From contig JAKEHA010000256.1 in assembly GCA_022615275.1 (NCBI GenBank), forward strand, positions 1 to 16,422: a stretch of 16,422 nucleotides of DNA, written 5' to 3'. Position 1 is the stretch's first letter, and each line of letters opens with the position of its first letter. Of the stretch, positions 7,293 through 13,929 are shown piece by piece. This DNA comes from Candidatus Latescibacterota bacterium. GTDB lineage: Bacteria > Krumholzibacteriota > Krumholzibacteriia > WVZY01 > JAKEHA01. A program made the translations under genes and the position numbers. The notes beneath the pieces were generated by a model that saw only the letters and a list, made by a program, of their open reading frames with translations, had not been told where the DNA came from and made no database searches.

Positions 7293-7321
7293 TTGCGCCG
7301 GGGCCGTGCGAGGCCTAAAAT
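7293..7321 (+). promoter_or_regulatory. Candidate sigma-70 promoter for the cysteine desulfurase
   Basis: TTGCGC (7293-7298) and TAAAAT (7316-7321) are 17 bases apart in the 82-base divergent gap between cobO and the desulfurase gene. The predicted start is near 7328, about 37 bases before ATG 7365. The -10 is good and the -35 is partial. The matching minus-strand promoter for cobO was not clear. Confidence 0.4.
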
Positions 7322-7364
7322 AGCACCTTGCGGCCCCGACGTACAGGCCGGGATCGCCTGACCC

Positions 7365-8513
7365 ATGCGAACGATCTACCTCGACAACAACGCCACGACA
7401 CCGGTGGCACCCGCCGTCTTCGAGGCGATGCGCCCGTATTTCACGGAGCACTACGGCAACCCCTCGAGCCCGCACCACATGGGCGACAAGCCCGCGTCCG
7501 CCGTGCGCGACGCGCGCACGCGTGTGGCGTCGTTCTTGGGCTGTACCGACGCGGAAGTGGTGTTCACGAGCTGCGGGACGGAGTCGAACAACATCGCCAT
7601 TCGCGGCGTGCTCGATTCCGCGAAGGGCCGCCATGTCGTCACGACCGCGGTCGAGCACTCGGCGGTGATGAATCCGGTCAAGCGTCTGGGATCGATGGGC
7701 TACGAGACGACGGTGCTCGCCGTCGATCGCGGGGGACGCGCGAACCTGGACGACTTGCGCGACTCGCTGCGCGACGACACCGCGCTGGTGTCGGTGATGT
7801 TCGCCAACAACGAGACCGGCGTCATCTTCCCGATTGATCGCATGGCCGAGATCGTGCACGCGCGCGGAATTCCGCTCCACGTCGACTGCGTGCAGGGCGT
7901 GGGCAAGGTCCCCATCGATCTAAGAACGCTCGGCGCGGATTTGGTGTCGTTCTCGGCGCACAAGTTTCACGGGCCGAAGGGAGTCGGGGCCTTGGTGGTG
8001 CGCAAGGGGACGCGCTGGGCACCCGTATTCCTGGGCGGCGGGCAGGAGCGCAATCGGCGTCCCGGCACCGAGAACGTACCGGGCATCGTCGGCATGGCGG
8101 CCGCGTGCGACCACGCGGAATCGCACCTCGCGCACTGCCAGAGCGAGACGCGACGGTTGCGCGACCTGATGGAGAGCGAGTTGCTCGAGCGCGTGCCGGA
8201 CGCGTTCGTCAACGGGGTGGCTTCCGAGCGGCTCCCGAACACGTCGAACATTGGATTCAACGGCGTGGACGGGCACGCGCTCTTGGTCCTCCTGGACGAA
8301 GTCGGCATTTGCGTTTCCGCGGGCTCGGCTTGCAAGTCGGGCGCCGGGCTTCCTTCCCACGTCTTGGCGGCGATGGGGCTGTCCCCCGAGGAAGCCTCCG
8401 CGAGCCTTCGCTTCTCGCTTTCCGCGCTAACCACCGAAGACGAGATCGGTTACTGTATCGAGCAGATCCCCGCCATCGTCGTGCGCATGCGCCGCAAATT
8501 CATTTCCGCTTAA
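7365..8513 (+). CDS. Cysteine desulfurase, NifS/IscS-like (PLP-dependent)
   Basis: Removes sulfur from L-cysteine as an enzyme persulfide for Fe-S cluster assembly or tRNA thiolation, releasing alanine. It has 382 residues. The N-terminal YLDNNATTPV is diagnostic, as are GNPSSPHHMG, FTSCGTESNN, VEHSAV, NNETG and HVDCVQGVGK. The PLP-binding lysine is K200 in SAHKFHGPKG, RRPGTENV follows, and the persulfide cysteine is C323 in SAGSACKSG. The spacing fits the group I (IscS/NifS) class, although SAGSACKSG differs from the usual SSGSACTS. No scaffold gene (iscU, nifU, sufU) or mnmA lies beside it, so its acceptor is unknown from this window. The terminator nearest downstream is at 8976-9006, leaving a 460-base transcribed trailer or a separate RNA. 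Confidence 0.93.
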   Translation: MRTIYLDNNATTPVAPAVFEAMRPYFTEHYGNPSSPHHMGDKPASAVRDARTRVASFLGCTDAEVVFTSCGTESNNIAIRGVLDSAKGRHVVTTAVEHSAVMNPVKRLGSMGYETTVLAVDRGGRANLDDLRDSLRDDTALVSVMFANNETGVIFPIDRMAEIVHARGIPLHVDCVQGVGKVPIDLRTLGADLVSFSAHKFHGPKGVGALVVRKGTRWAPVFLGGGQERNRRPGTENVPGIVGMAAACDHAESHLAHCQSETRRLRDLMESELLERVPDAFVNGVASERLPNTSNIGFNGVDGHALLVLLDEVGICVSAGSACKSGAGLPSHVLAAMGLSPEEASASLRFSLSALTTEDEIGYCIEQIPAIVVRMRRKFISA

Positions 8514-8539
8514 TTCTCGATTCACACACCCTGGCTAGA

Positions 8540-9006
8540 CTCCCTCGCGTAATCGAATCCGGAGTTTGGGTTCGTCACGGATTTGCGATCCGGACTGCGA
8601 GGGAGCCCAGATGATGACCGAACCGTCAATCCCTCCCCTCGCGTCCGGATCCATTAAGCTCCCGCGCCGGTGAATAGATCGCGAGGGCCAGAAGTACGGA
8701 TAAGGCCAGTGGTACGAGCAGCCGACCAGGCTGATTCGAACTCGATGCCAAGCGGCTCGGACATCAGTGGAACATACGCACGGCGAGCCCCAAATCATCG
8801 TTCGGTACTGCGTGGCACCCGTTGAGCTAGTGGGGCCCTTGTCCGGCGAGTCCTGGACTCTCCGGTCTATTCAGCCGGTCGGCGGGGAATAGACGCCGAA
8901 AGGCCCACCGCGGGGCAACACTCCCGAGCCTCGCGCCGACCCGCGCGATTCCCTCGTCCTTCCGAAGCACCAACGAAGGGTCCTCCACCGGAGGGCCTTT
9001 TGTTTT
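8540..9006 (+). ncRNA. Candidate structured non-coding RNA (unassigned) ending at an intrinsic terminator
   Basis: This is the only gene-free stretch over 300 bases. It contains many perfect inverted repeats: CTCCCTCGC/GCGAGGGAG (8540-8548, 8597-8605), CCCTCGCG/CGCGAGGG (8636-8643, 8680-8687), CAGCC/GGCTG (8719-8723, 8729-8733) and GGCTCG/CGAGCC (8754-8759, 8784-8789). Another pair, CCGGCGAGTCC/GGACTCTCCGG (8843-8853, 8855-8865), has one mismatch. TCTATTC at 8866-8872 can pair locally with 8887-8893, or within a 12-base helix with 8667-8678 (one bulge). The block ends in a clear terminator. I looked for landmarks of RNase P RNA, tmRNA and SRP RNA and did not find them. It could instead be a long 3' UTR of the desulfurase mRNA. 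No convincing promoter was found. Confidence 0.35.
8976..9006 (+). terminator. Rho-independent terminator
   Basis: An 11-base stem (8976-8986 with 8990-9000, two wobble pairs) closes on the loop ACC and runs into TTTTGTTTT (8998-9006). It has the T-tract only on the plus strand. It ends transcription of the preceding structured region, and of the cysteine desulfurase gene if they are one transcript. The small membrane-protein gene at 9045 therefore needs its own promoter or read-through. Confidence 0.85.
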
Positions 9007-9044
9007 GCCGGCCGTCCGGATACCGTCTTTGCCGGGCGACGGCC

Positions 9045-9272
9045 ATGATGGAACGGTTGCGCAGCGGTCTGGCTCGATTTCGGCGGGATCTCGAGTCGCC
9101 GCTCCCCGATCACGAACGACTCACGCGCCGCCAGCGGTGGCGGCTTCGCACCCGCATGCTGGTGGGAAAGTACGGCTGGAAGCTCGTGCTCGGCGTGTTC
9201 GTGTACTACCTGATACGGGACCTGACGCTCTACGTCCTGCTGCCCTACCTAGCCTTGAGCTTCGCCTTCTGA
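9045..9272 (+). CDS. Small membrane protein, family not recognised
   Basis: A 75-residue frame starting at ATG 9045 (a second ATG follows at 9048). The N-terminal half is highly basic and soluble (RLRSGLARFRRDLE, RLTRRQRWRLRTRM). The C-terminal half is one long hydrophobic segment, about 45-73, that could be one long or two short TM helices (KLVLGVFVYYLIRDLTLYVL, then LPYLALSFAF). The basic N-terminus predicts a cytoplasmic location by the positive-inside rule. It lies just after a strong terminator and its last 24 bases overlap the 3' end of the convergent uridine kinase gene. No good Shine-Dalgarno was seen. It is supported by membrane-protein composition rather than by a known family, so it could be spurious. 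Confidence 0.55.
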   Translation: MMERLRSGLARFRRDLESPLPDHERLTRRQRWRLRTRMLVGKYGWKLVLGVFVYYLIRDLTLYVLLPYLALSFAF

Positions 9273-9917
9273 GCGGCGTGTCGCGCGACCGAGCGCGTCC
9301 ACGATACTGTCCGTCAGTTCGACGAGGCTCTCGCGCCCGTCCAGGACGAGGTGCGCGTGGCTGCGCGTAGGCGCGACGTGGCGTTCGTACATGGGGCGAA
9401 CGACGCGCTCGTACTGCGCGGTGATGTCGGCGGGCGCGCGCCCGCGCTCGCGCACGTCGCGCTCGATGCGTCGGCGCAGGCATTCGTCGTGGTCGAGTGC
9501 CACGAAGATCCGGGTTCGGCAGAGCGCGCGCAGTTCTGTCCAATAGAGGGCAAAGAGTCCCTCGACCAGCACGAGGGGCGCGGGCACGAGGGTGCGGGTG
9601 GCGCCGGTGCGGGCGTGGGTGGCGTAGTCGTATACCGGCTGCGCGACGGGGGCCCCGGCCACCAACTCGCGCAGGTGCGCGATCGCCAGCTCGATCTCGA
9701 TCGCGTCGGGGACGTCGACGTCGAGGGTGGCGTGGGAGCGGCCGCGCTGGTCGCGATAATAAGCGTCGAGCGCGAACACGATCCCCCGCGAGCGTGCCGC
9801 CACCGCGTGGGCGAGGGTGGTTTTGCCGGACCCCGAGGGACCGGCGATCCCCACCACCCGCGGGGTGCCGGGCCGATCGCCGGCGGGCCGCTCGGCGGAT
9901 TGCTCTGGGGGTCGCAT
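9249..9917 (-). CDS. udk: Uridine kinase
   Basis: Phosphorylates uridine and cytidine to UMP/CMP with ATP or GTP in pyrimidine salvage, in the cytoplasm. It has 222 residues (E. coli Udk 213). It shows the Walker A motif GPSGSGKTT at 26-34, then ALDAYYRDQ, the nucleoside-site motif YDYATHAR (usually YDFxTHxR), and VEGLFALYW. The LID segment RRIERDVRERGR and VRPMYERHVAPTRSHAHLVL, characteristic of the family, follow. The start ATG 9917 is in a 34-base gap divergent from the next gene; the frame has a short Pro/Arg-rich leader before the fold begins. Phosphoribulokinase belongs to the same superfamily, but the YDYATHAR motif favours uridine kinase. Confidence 0.88.
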   Translation of the reverse strand: MRPPEQSAERPAGDRPGTPRVVGIAGPSGSGKTTLAHAVAARSRGIVFALDAYYRDQRGRSHATLDVDVPDAIEIELAIAHLRELVAGAPVAQPVYDYATHARTGATRTLVPAPLVLVEGLFALYWTELRALCRTRIFVALDHDECLRRRIERDVRERGRAPADITAQYERVVRPMYERHVAPTRSHAHLVLDGRESLVELTDSIVDALGRATRRSEGEAQG

Positions 9918-9939
9918 GGCGCGAGCGTACCACGTGTGC

Positions 9940-9945
9940 TAGCAT
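9940..9945 (+). promoter_or_regulatory. Possible -10 box for leaderless transcription of the following gene
   Basis: TAGCAT ends 6 bases before the ATG at 9952, the spacing expected if transcription starts at the start codon. No Shine-Dalgarno is present, and no good -35 lies 17 bases upstream. The whole divergent gap is only 34 bases, so some compact promoter is needed. This is weak and based on one hexamer. Confidence 0.25.
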
Positions 9946-9951
9946 GGGGGC

Positions 9952-10515
9952 ATGACCACCCGCCGCCTAACCTCCCACCTCTCGACTCGACCCGCGCGAC
10001 CCTGGATGGACGAGCTGGCCGACCGGGTACCGGGCGGGAGTCGTAACGTCAAGATCGGCCTGGCGGCGCTGGCGGGCGTGGTCCTCGCGCTCATCGTCGC
10101 GCAGATCGTGATGTCGCAGCGCGTGGCCCAGTGGGCGTCGCTCGACGTCGTCGATTCGCGCGACCCGCTCCAGGACCTCCCCATTCGGCTGGCTTCGTCC
10201 GACGGGACCGTGCGGCCGGCGCAAACCTACGACGCCATCCTCGACCTGAAGTCGATCAGCCAGCTCGTCGTCGGAGTCGATTTGGACTACCTGCCGCGGC
10301 GCGACACCAAACGTCAAGTCGTCATTCGCGGCGGCGACGGTGTCGAGAAGTTTCGCGACGACGTTCCGGAGTCCTATTTCACCGAAGGTCGCTTCATGCT
10401 GCGTTTATTCGCGCGACAATTCCCCTCGGGCGACTACATGCTCGAAATCGAGGCCATCGAAGATACCGGCGACGCGCACGTGGCGGCGGCATCGTGGTTC
10501 CAGGTTTCGCACTAG
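9952..10515 (+). CDS. Single-pass membrane-anchored protein of unknown function
   Basis: A 187-residue protein I do not recognise. A basic/proline N-terminus (about 1-33) precedes one TM helix (about 35-54, rich in Ala/Val/Leu). An extracytoplasmic domain of about 130 residues follows, with alternating hydrophobic residues suggesting a beta-sandwich: QTYDAILDLKSISQLVVGVDLDYL, RQVVIRGGDG and GRFMLRLFARQFPSGDYMLEIEA (each cited only as a partial pattern). The closing part resembles an Ig-like or carbohydrate-binding fold in character, but no motif proves it. It lies 9 bases before the MqnD-like gene and is probably co-transcribed with it. No catalytic residues are evident. Confidence 0.7.
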   Translation: MTTRRLTSHLSTRPARPWMDELADRVPGGSRNVKIGLAALAGVVLALIVAQIVMSQRVAQWASLDVVDSRDPLQDLPIRLASSDGTVRPAQTYDAILDLKSISQLVVGVDLDYLPRRDTKRQVVIRGGDGVEKFRDDVPESYFTEGRFMLRLFARQFPSGDYMLEIEAIEDTGDAHVAAASWFQVSH

Positions 10516-10524
10516 TTTGTTTCG

Positions 10525-11361
10525 ATGAAAACGCTCTCCATCGGCCATAGCCCCGACGCCGACGACGCCTTCATGTTCTACGGGCTCGCATCCGGGCGCG
10601 TGGCCGTGCCGGGCTACCGCGTCGATCACGTGCTGGACGACATCGAGACGTTGAATCGCCGCGCCCACGCCGCGGAGTTGGATGTCACCGCGATTTCCGC
10701 CGCGGCCTACCCCCAGGTGCAGGAGCACTATCGCATCATGTCGTGCGGGGCCTCGGTCGGGCGCCGCTACGGGCCGATCGTCCTCGCGCGCGAAGCGCTG
10801 ACGATGGCGGACCTTGCGGACAAGCGCATCGCGGTGCCGGGCCCGCACACGACCGCGTATCTCCTGTTTCGACTGTACGTGTCGGCGGAGATCGTGCCCG
10901 TGATGATGGACTTCGACCGCATCATGGGAGCCGTCTCGAAGGGCGAGGTCGACGCGGGCATCGTCATCCACGAGGGCCAGCTCACGTGGCCGTCTAGCGG
11001 CCTGCGCCCAGTCGCTGATCTGGGTGCCGCCTGGAGCGAGGAGACGGGGCTTCCGATTCCGCTCGGACTGGACGTGGTGCGGCGCGGCCTGGGGAGTGCC
11101 ACGATGGACGCGGTGGCGCGCGCGCTCAAGGAGAGCATCCTTCTCGCGCACGGCGACGAGGAGGCGGCCGTCGACTACGCGATGCGCTTCGGGCGGGGTG
11201 TGGACCGCGAGACCTGCCGGAAGTTCGTCCGCATGTACGTCAACGACGATACCGTCGACATGGGCGACGACGGGCGCCGCGCGCTCGAGGCGCTCTACGA
11301 CCGAGCCGTGCGCCGGGGCCTGCTCGCCACCCCTCCCAACCTCGACATTCTCTGGGTCTAG
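10525..11361 (+). CDS. mqnD: MqnD-like 1,4-dihydroxy-6-naphthoate synthase (MqnA/MqnD family)
   Basis: A 278-residue member of the periplasmic-binding-protein-fold MqnA/MqnD family. MqnD converts cyclic dehypoxanthinyl futalosine to 1,4-dihydroxy-6-naphthoate in the futalosine route to menaquinone. The N-terminal IGHSPDADDAFMFYGLA motif matches the SPxPxDxF/AFMFY signature. AISAAAYPQV, VPGPHTTAYLLFRLY and AGIVIHEGQLT follow, where H149 sits in the HEG motif holding the proposed catalytic His of MqnD. MqnA itself lacks this HEG motif. No other mqn gene is present in the window, so pathway membership is inferred. Menaquinone would fit the cytochromes at the far end of the window. Confidence 0.8.
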   Translation: MKTLSIGHSPDADDAFMFYGLASGRVAVPGYRVDHVLDDIETLNRRAHAAELDVTAISAAAYPQVQEHYRIMSCGASVGRRYGPIVLAREALTMADLADKRIAVPGPHTTAYLLFRLYVSAEIVPVMMDFDRIMGAVSKGEVDAGIVIHEGQLTWPSSGLRPVADLGAAWSEETGLPIPLGLDVVRRGLGSATMDAVARALKESILLAHGDEEAAVDYAMRFGRGVDRETCRKFVRMYVNDDTVDMGDDGRRALEALYDRAVRRGLLATPPNLDILWV

Positions 11362-11409
11362 CCTCTAATCTGCTCCTTATCAATAGGTTAACCGAGCAAA
11401 AAATCGGCC

Positions 11410-11438
11410 TTGACGGGATAATATCATTATGATATTGT
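11410..11438 (+). promoter_or_regulatory. Sigma-70-type promoter of the SPFH/RHH/methyltransferase genes
   Basis: TTGACG (11410-11415) and TATTGT (11433-11438) are 17 bases apart in a markedly AT-rich 108-base gap inside GC-rich DNA. The predicted start is near 11445. A strong ribosome site AAGGAGGG (11455-11462) and ATG 11470 follow. The spacer holds a perfect palindrome (separate entry), so this promoter is probably repressible. Confidence 0.6.
11420..11436. promoter_or_regulatory. Palindromic operator between -35 and -10
   Basis: AATATCATTATGATATT is a perfect inverted repeat with 8-base arms around a central T. It occupies the promoter spacer and overlaps the -10 hexamer, so a bound dimer would block RNA polymerase. 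The AT-rich palindrome vaguely resembles sites of metal-responsive repressors (Fur/PerR-like or ArsR-like), but it matches no consensus I can state. A ribbon-helix-helix protein encoded two genes downstream is a natural candidate for autoregulation. Confidence 0.6.
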
Positions 11439-11469
11439 ACCGCTAGCTTTTCCCAAGGAGGGTGTTCGT

Positions 11470-12345
11470 ATGAAGACTCGGGAGAACGAAGTCAAGACCA
11501 TGAACGGCTGGGGCATGCTGGTCCTGCTACTCGGCGCGGGCGTCGCGCTGACCTTCTGGTTCATCGAAATCATCAAGACCGGACCCACGGCGACGTTCAT
11601 CGTCGTCTGGACGCTGGCCATGATGGTGTGGGCGACGCTCTTGGGCGGCTTCTTCACGCTGCAGCCCAATATGGCGGCCGTCCTCGTCCTGTTCGGGCGT
11701 TACGCCGGGACCGTCAAGGTCAGCGGCTTCCACTGGGCCAACCCGTTCTTCTCGAAGACGCGGGTATCGCTGCGCGCGCGCAACTTGAACGCCGAGCGCA
11801 TCAAGGTCAACGACTCGCGCGGTAATCCGATCGAGATCGGCGCGGTCATCGTGTGGAGTGTGGCCAACACCGCGCAAGCCATCTTCGACGTCGACGAGTT
11901 CGTGCACTACGTCACCATCCAGAGCGAGTCGGCGCTGCGGCACCTGGCCAGCGCGTACCCGTACGATACAACCGAGGAAGGCCAGCTGTCGCTGCGCGGC
12001 AGCATGGACGAAGTCTCCGAGACGCTCACCAAGGAGCTGCAGGAACGCGTCATCTTGGCGGGCGTCAAGATCGACGAAGCCCGCTTGAGCCACCTCGCCT
12101 ACGCGCCCGAGATCGCGCACGCGATGTTGCAGCGCCAGCAGGCGGAAGCGGTGGTTGCGGCTCGCACGCGCATCGTCGACGGCGCCGTCGGCATGGTCGA
12201 GATGGCGCTCGAGCGCCTCGACAAACACTCGACCGTCAAGCTCGACGAAGAGCGTCGCGCGGCGATGGTCAGCAACCTGCTGGTCGTTTTGTGCGGCGAC
12301 AAGGCCGCGCAGCCGGTCGTCAATACGGGTACTCTGTACTCCTAG
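11470..12345 (+). CDS. SPFH/Band 7 (stomatin/prohibitin-like) membrane protein
   Basis: A 291-residue protein with two adjacent N-terminal TM helices (about 13-34 and 41-63). The SPFH domain begins at the characteristic FFTLQPNMAAVLVLFGRYAG and GFHWANPFF (61-94). It continues through IEIGAVIVWSVANTAQAIFDVD and RVILAGVKIDEARLSHLAYAPEI to about residue 225 (cited as partial patterns). An Ala/Gln/Glu-rich helix (LQRQQAEAVVAARTRIVDGAVGMVEMALERL) resembles the flotillin-type oligomerisation coiled coil. Such proteins assemble large rings or cages on membranes and organise or protect partner proteins. The strong ribosome site AAGGAGGG (7 bases before ATG) and an operator-bearing promoter imply regulated, substantial expression. 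The RHH gene follows after 14 bases. Confidence 0.88.
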   Translation: MKTRENEVKTMNGWGMLVLLLGAGVALTFWFIEIIKTGPTATFIVVWTLAMMVWATLLGGFFTLQPNMAAVLVLFGRYAGTVKVSGFHWANPFFSKTRVSLRARNLNAERIKVNDSRGNPIEIGAVIVWSVANTAQAIFDVDEFVHYVTIQSESALRHLASAYPYDTTEEGQLSLRGSMDEVSETLTKELQERVILAGVKIDEARLSHLAYAPEIAHAMLQRQQAEAVVAARTRIVDGAVGMVEMALERLDKHSTVKLDEERRAAMVSNLLVVLCGDKAAQPVVNTGTLYS

Positions 12346-12359
12346 GATCGTGAGCGATC

Positions 12360-12551
12360 ATGTCCGGAAGAAAATCGTTTTTGGTCAGACTTCCGGAAGA
12401 GCTGCTCGAGGAGCTCAATCGCTGGGCGCGCGACGACCTGCGCAGCCTGAACGGTCAAATCGAGTATCTCTTGCGCGAAGCGGTGCGGAAACGGCGCGGC
12501 GTCACGCTGCCCGATTCCGCGCCGCCCGAGGGGCCGGTCAAGCCGGCGTGA
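12360..12551 (+). CDS. Arc-type ribbon-helix-helix DNA-binding protein
   Basis: A 63-residue protein. Residues about 4-43 form a canonical ribbon-helix-helix: the strand KSFLVRLPEEL, helix A (EELLEELNRWARDDL), then a loop with RSLNGQ and helix B (IEYLLREAVRKRRG). Basic and alternating residues in the strand (K, F, V, L) would contact the DNA major groove as a dimer. The acidic/proline tail (LPDSAPPEGPVKPA) is probably disordered. It resembles Arc-family proteins that I recall next to SPFH genes in other bacteria. Here it starts 14 bases after the SPFH stop. It probably represses its own operon through the palindrome at 11420-11436, which is inference. A toxin-antitoxin role is possible, but no toxin is adjacent. 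Confidence 0.85.
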   Translation: MSGRKSFLVRLPEELLEELNRWARDDLRSLNGQIEYLLREAVRKRRGVTLPDSAPPEGPVKPA

Positions 12552-12560
12552 GGACGGTCG

Positions 12561-13271
12561 ATGGAGTCACCGGCGCGTAACCCCGTCGATCATTCGCTGA
12601 CCTACCGGCCCGGCCTGCGCAACCTGCCGCACCGGCGCCGACTGCGGGCAATCGTCGCCGCGCTCACGCGCGGCGGCGGGCCCGCGCCCGCTTCTTTCGC
12701 CGACGTCGGTTGCAGCAACGGCTTCGTCACCGCGATTCTGCAGGCGAAGCTTCGCCCCGCGCGCACAGTCGGCTTCGATCACGTGGAGTCGCACCTGGAG
12801 CGCGGGCGCCGCGAACACCCGCACATCGAGTTTCGGTCCATCGAACTCAATCGACCGCTTCCCGCCGACCACGAAACCTTCGACCTCGTCACGTGCTTCG
12901 AAACGCTCGAGCACGTGGGACATCTCGAGCAGGCGATCGCGAACCTGTTCGCGCTGACGCGCCCCGGCGGCACGCTCTTCGTCACGGTTCCGATCGAATC
13001 GGGTCCGCGCGGCCTGGTCAAGTTTCTGCTCAAAATGGGGTCGTTTCGATACTCACTCGACGAGCTGCCGCAGCGACCGAGTCTCTTTTGGAGCTACCTC
13101 GCCGCGCTCGCGACCAACCGCAGCATTGCGCCGTTTCGCGACCGGCGGCACGGATGGGGGACGCACTTCGGTTTCGACTGGCGCGAGGTCGAGCGAATCT
13201 TGCGAGAGCGCGGAGTCGGATTCGAAGCGCGCAGCGATTTCACGACGCGCTTCGTGGTCGTGCGCCGCTAG
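12561..13271 (+). CDS. Class I SAM-dependent methyltransferase
   Basis: A 236-residue protein with a Rossmann-like methyltransferase core. Motif I is FADVGCSNG (D48, G50, G54), and the acidic end of the second strand is in VGFDHVESH. The UbiE/Methyltransf_11-type segment FDLVTCFETLEHVGHLEQA follows, then LTRPGGTLFVTVPIE. The C-terminal part (RDRRHGWGTHFGFDWREVERILRERG) is typical of small-molecule or glycan methyltransferases of this group, but the substrate cannot be read from the sequence. ATG 12561 follows GAGGA (12550-12554) and lies 9 bases after the RHH stop, so it is probably the third gene of the SPFH operon. Its last 4 bases overlap the end of the convergent aldolase gene. Confidence 0.82.
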   Translation: MESPARNPVDHSLTYRPGLRNLPHRRRLRAIVAALTRGGGPAPASFADVGCSNGFVTAILQAKLRPARTVGFDHVESHLERGRREHPHIEFRSIELNRPLPADHETFDLVTCFETLEHVGHLEQAIANLFALTRPGGTLFVTVPIESGPRGLVKFLLKMGSFRYSLDELPQRPSLFWSYLAALATNRSIAPFRDRRHGWGTHFGFDWREVERILRERGVGFEARSDFTTRFVVVRR

Positions 13272-13927
13272 CGGGCGTTGCGGGCGGCGTCCATCGCTTG
13301 CCGGATGCGCCGCGCGGCGCGCTCCACGTGCTCGAGTGTGAAGCCTTCCGGGAACACCTCTCCACCCACGCCCACCGCGACTGCTCCCGCGTCGATGTAG
13401 TCGCGGATACTCGCGGTCGTGATGCCGTTGGTGGGAACCAGGGGAACGTGCGGGAGCGGGCCGCGAATCGCGCGCAAGTAGGCGGGCCCACCCAGAGCGG
13501 CGGCGGGAAACACCTTCACCAGGCGCGCGCCCGAACGGTACGCCGCCAGGATCTCGCTCGCGGTCGCCGCTCCCGGGACCGCGAGCAGACCGAGCCGATG
13601 CGCTTCATCCACCACGTCGGGGTCGAAGGCGGGCGAGAGCGCGAAGCGTCCCCCCGCCTCCGCGACCGCGCGCGCGTCCTCGCGCGTCAGCACGGTGCCG
13701 CCACCGGCCACCACGTTGCGCTCTCGCGACAAAATAGCGATCGCTTCCAGCGCGCCCGGTGTGGTGAGCGTGATCTCGAGGAGTGTGAGCCCGCCGCGCA
13801 CCGCCGCGCGACAGGCGTCGACCAAGGGTGCCCCCGCGCCGAGGCGGACGCAGAGAAACACGCCGTCCGCGAGCACCTCGCGGACGGTGCGTTCGATCTT
13901 ATCGTTGACGGCGCTCGCCGGCAGCAC
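13268..13927 (-). CDS. KDPG/KHG aldolase family (2-dehydro-3-deoxy-6-phosphogluconate aldolase-like)
   Basis: A 219-residue class I aldolase of the Eda family, which cleaves KDPG to pyruvate and glyceraldehyde-3-phosphate (Entner-Doudoroff pathway) or related keto-acids. Visible elements are GGLTLLEITLTTPGAL with E51 at the catalytic Glu position, and GGGTVLT at 75-81. FALSPAFDPDVVDEA and PGAATASEI follow, then the Schiff-base lysine K138 in ARLVKVFPAAALGGPAYL, and VPTNGI. E. coli Eda has VTLRT, where Arg binds substrate; here the motif reads ITLTT, so specificity may differ (KHG or another keto-sugar acid). The start is GTG 13927, only 2 bases after the OmpA-like stop, so it is probably translationally coupled to it. 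No kinase or dehydratase of the pathway is nearby. Confidence 0.83.
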   Translation of the reverse strand: MLPASAVNDKIERTVREVLADGVFLCVRLGAGAPLVDACRAAVRGGLTLLEITLTTPGALEAIAILSRERNVVAGGGTVLTREDARAVAEAGGRFALSPAFDPDVVDEAHRLGLLAVPGAATASEILAAYRSGARLVKVFPAAALGGPAYLRAIRGPLPHVPLVPTNGITTASIRDYIDAGAVAVGVGGEVFPEGFTLEHVERAARRIRQAMDAARNAR

Positions 13928-13929
13928 GC

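Noticed and set aside
8716..8745. A GATTCGAACTC string resembling the reverse complement of a tRNA T-loop
   Set aside because: The flanking bases do not form a T-stem, and no acceptor, D or anticodon arms can be drawn around it.
8535..8798. An 87-residue minus-strand frame in the gene-free region
   Set aside because: It has no family resemblance and runs across several perfect hairpins; the terminator is oriented for plus-strand transcription.
8540..9006. Assignment of the structured region to RNase P RNA, tmRNA or SRP RNA
   Set aside because: I could not find the conserved RNase P core strings, a tmRNA tag frame with tRNA-like ends, or the SRP GGAA-tetraloop motif on either strand. A covariance search is still needed.
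12360..12551. The RHH protein as the antitoxin of a toxin-antitoxin pair
   Set aside because: Neighbours are an SPFH protein and a methyltransferase; no small toxin gene overlaps or adjoins it.
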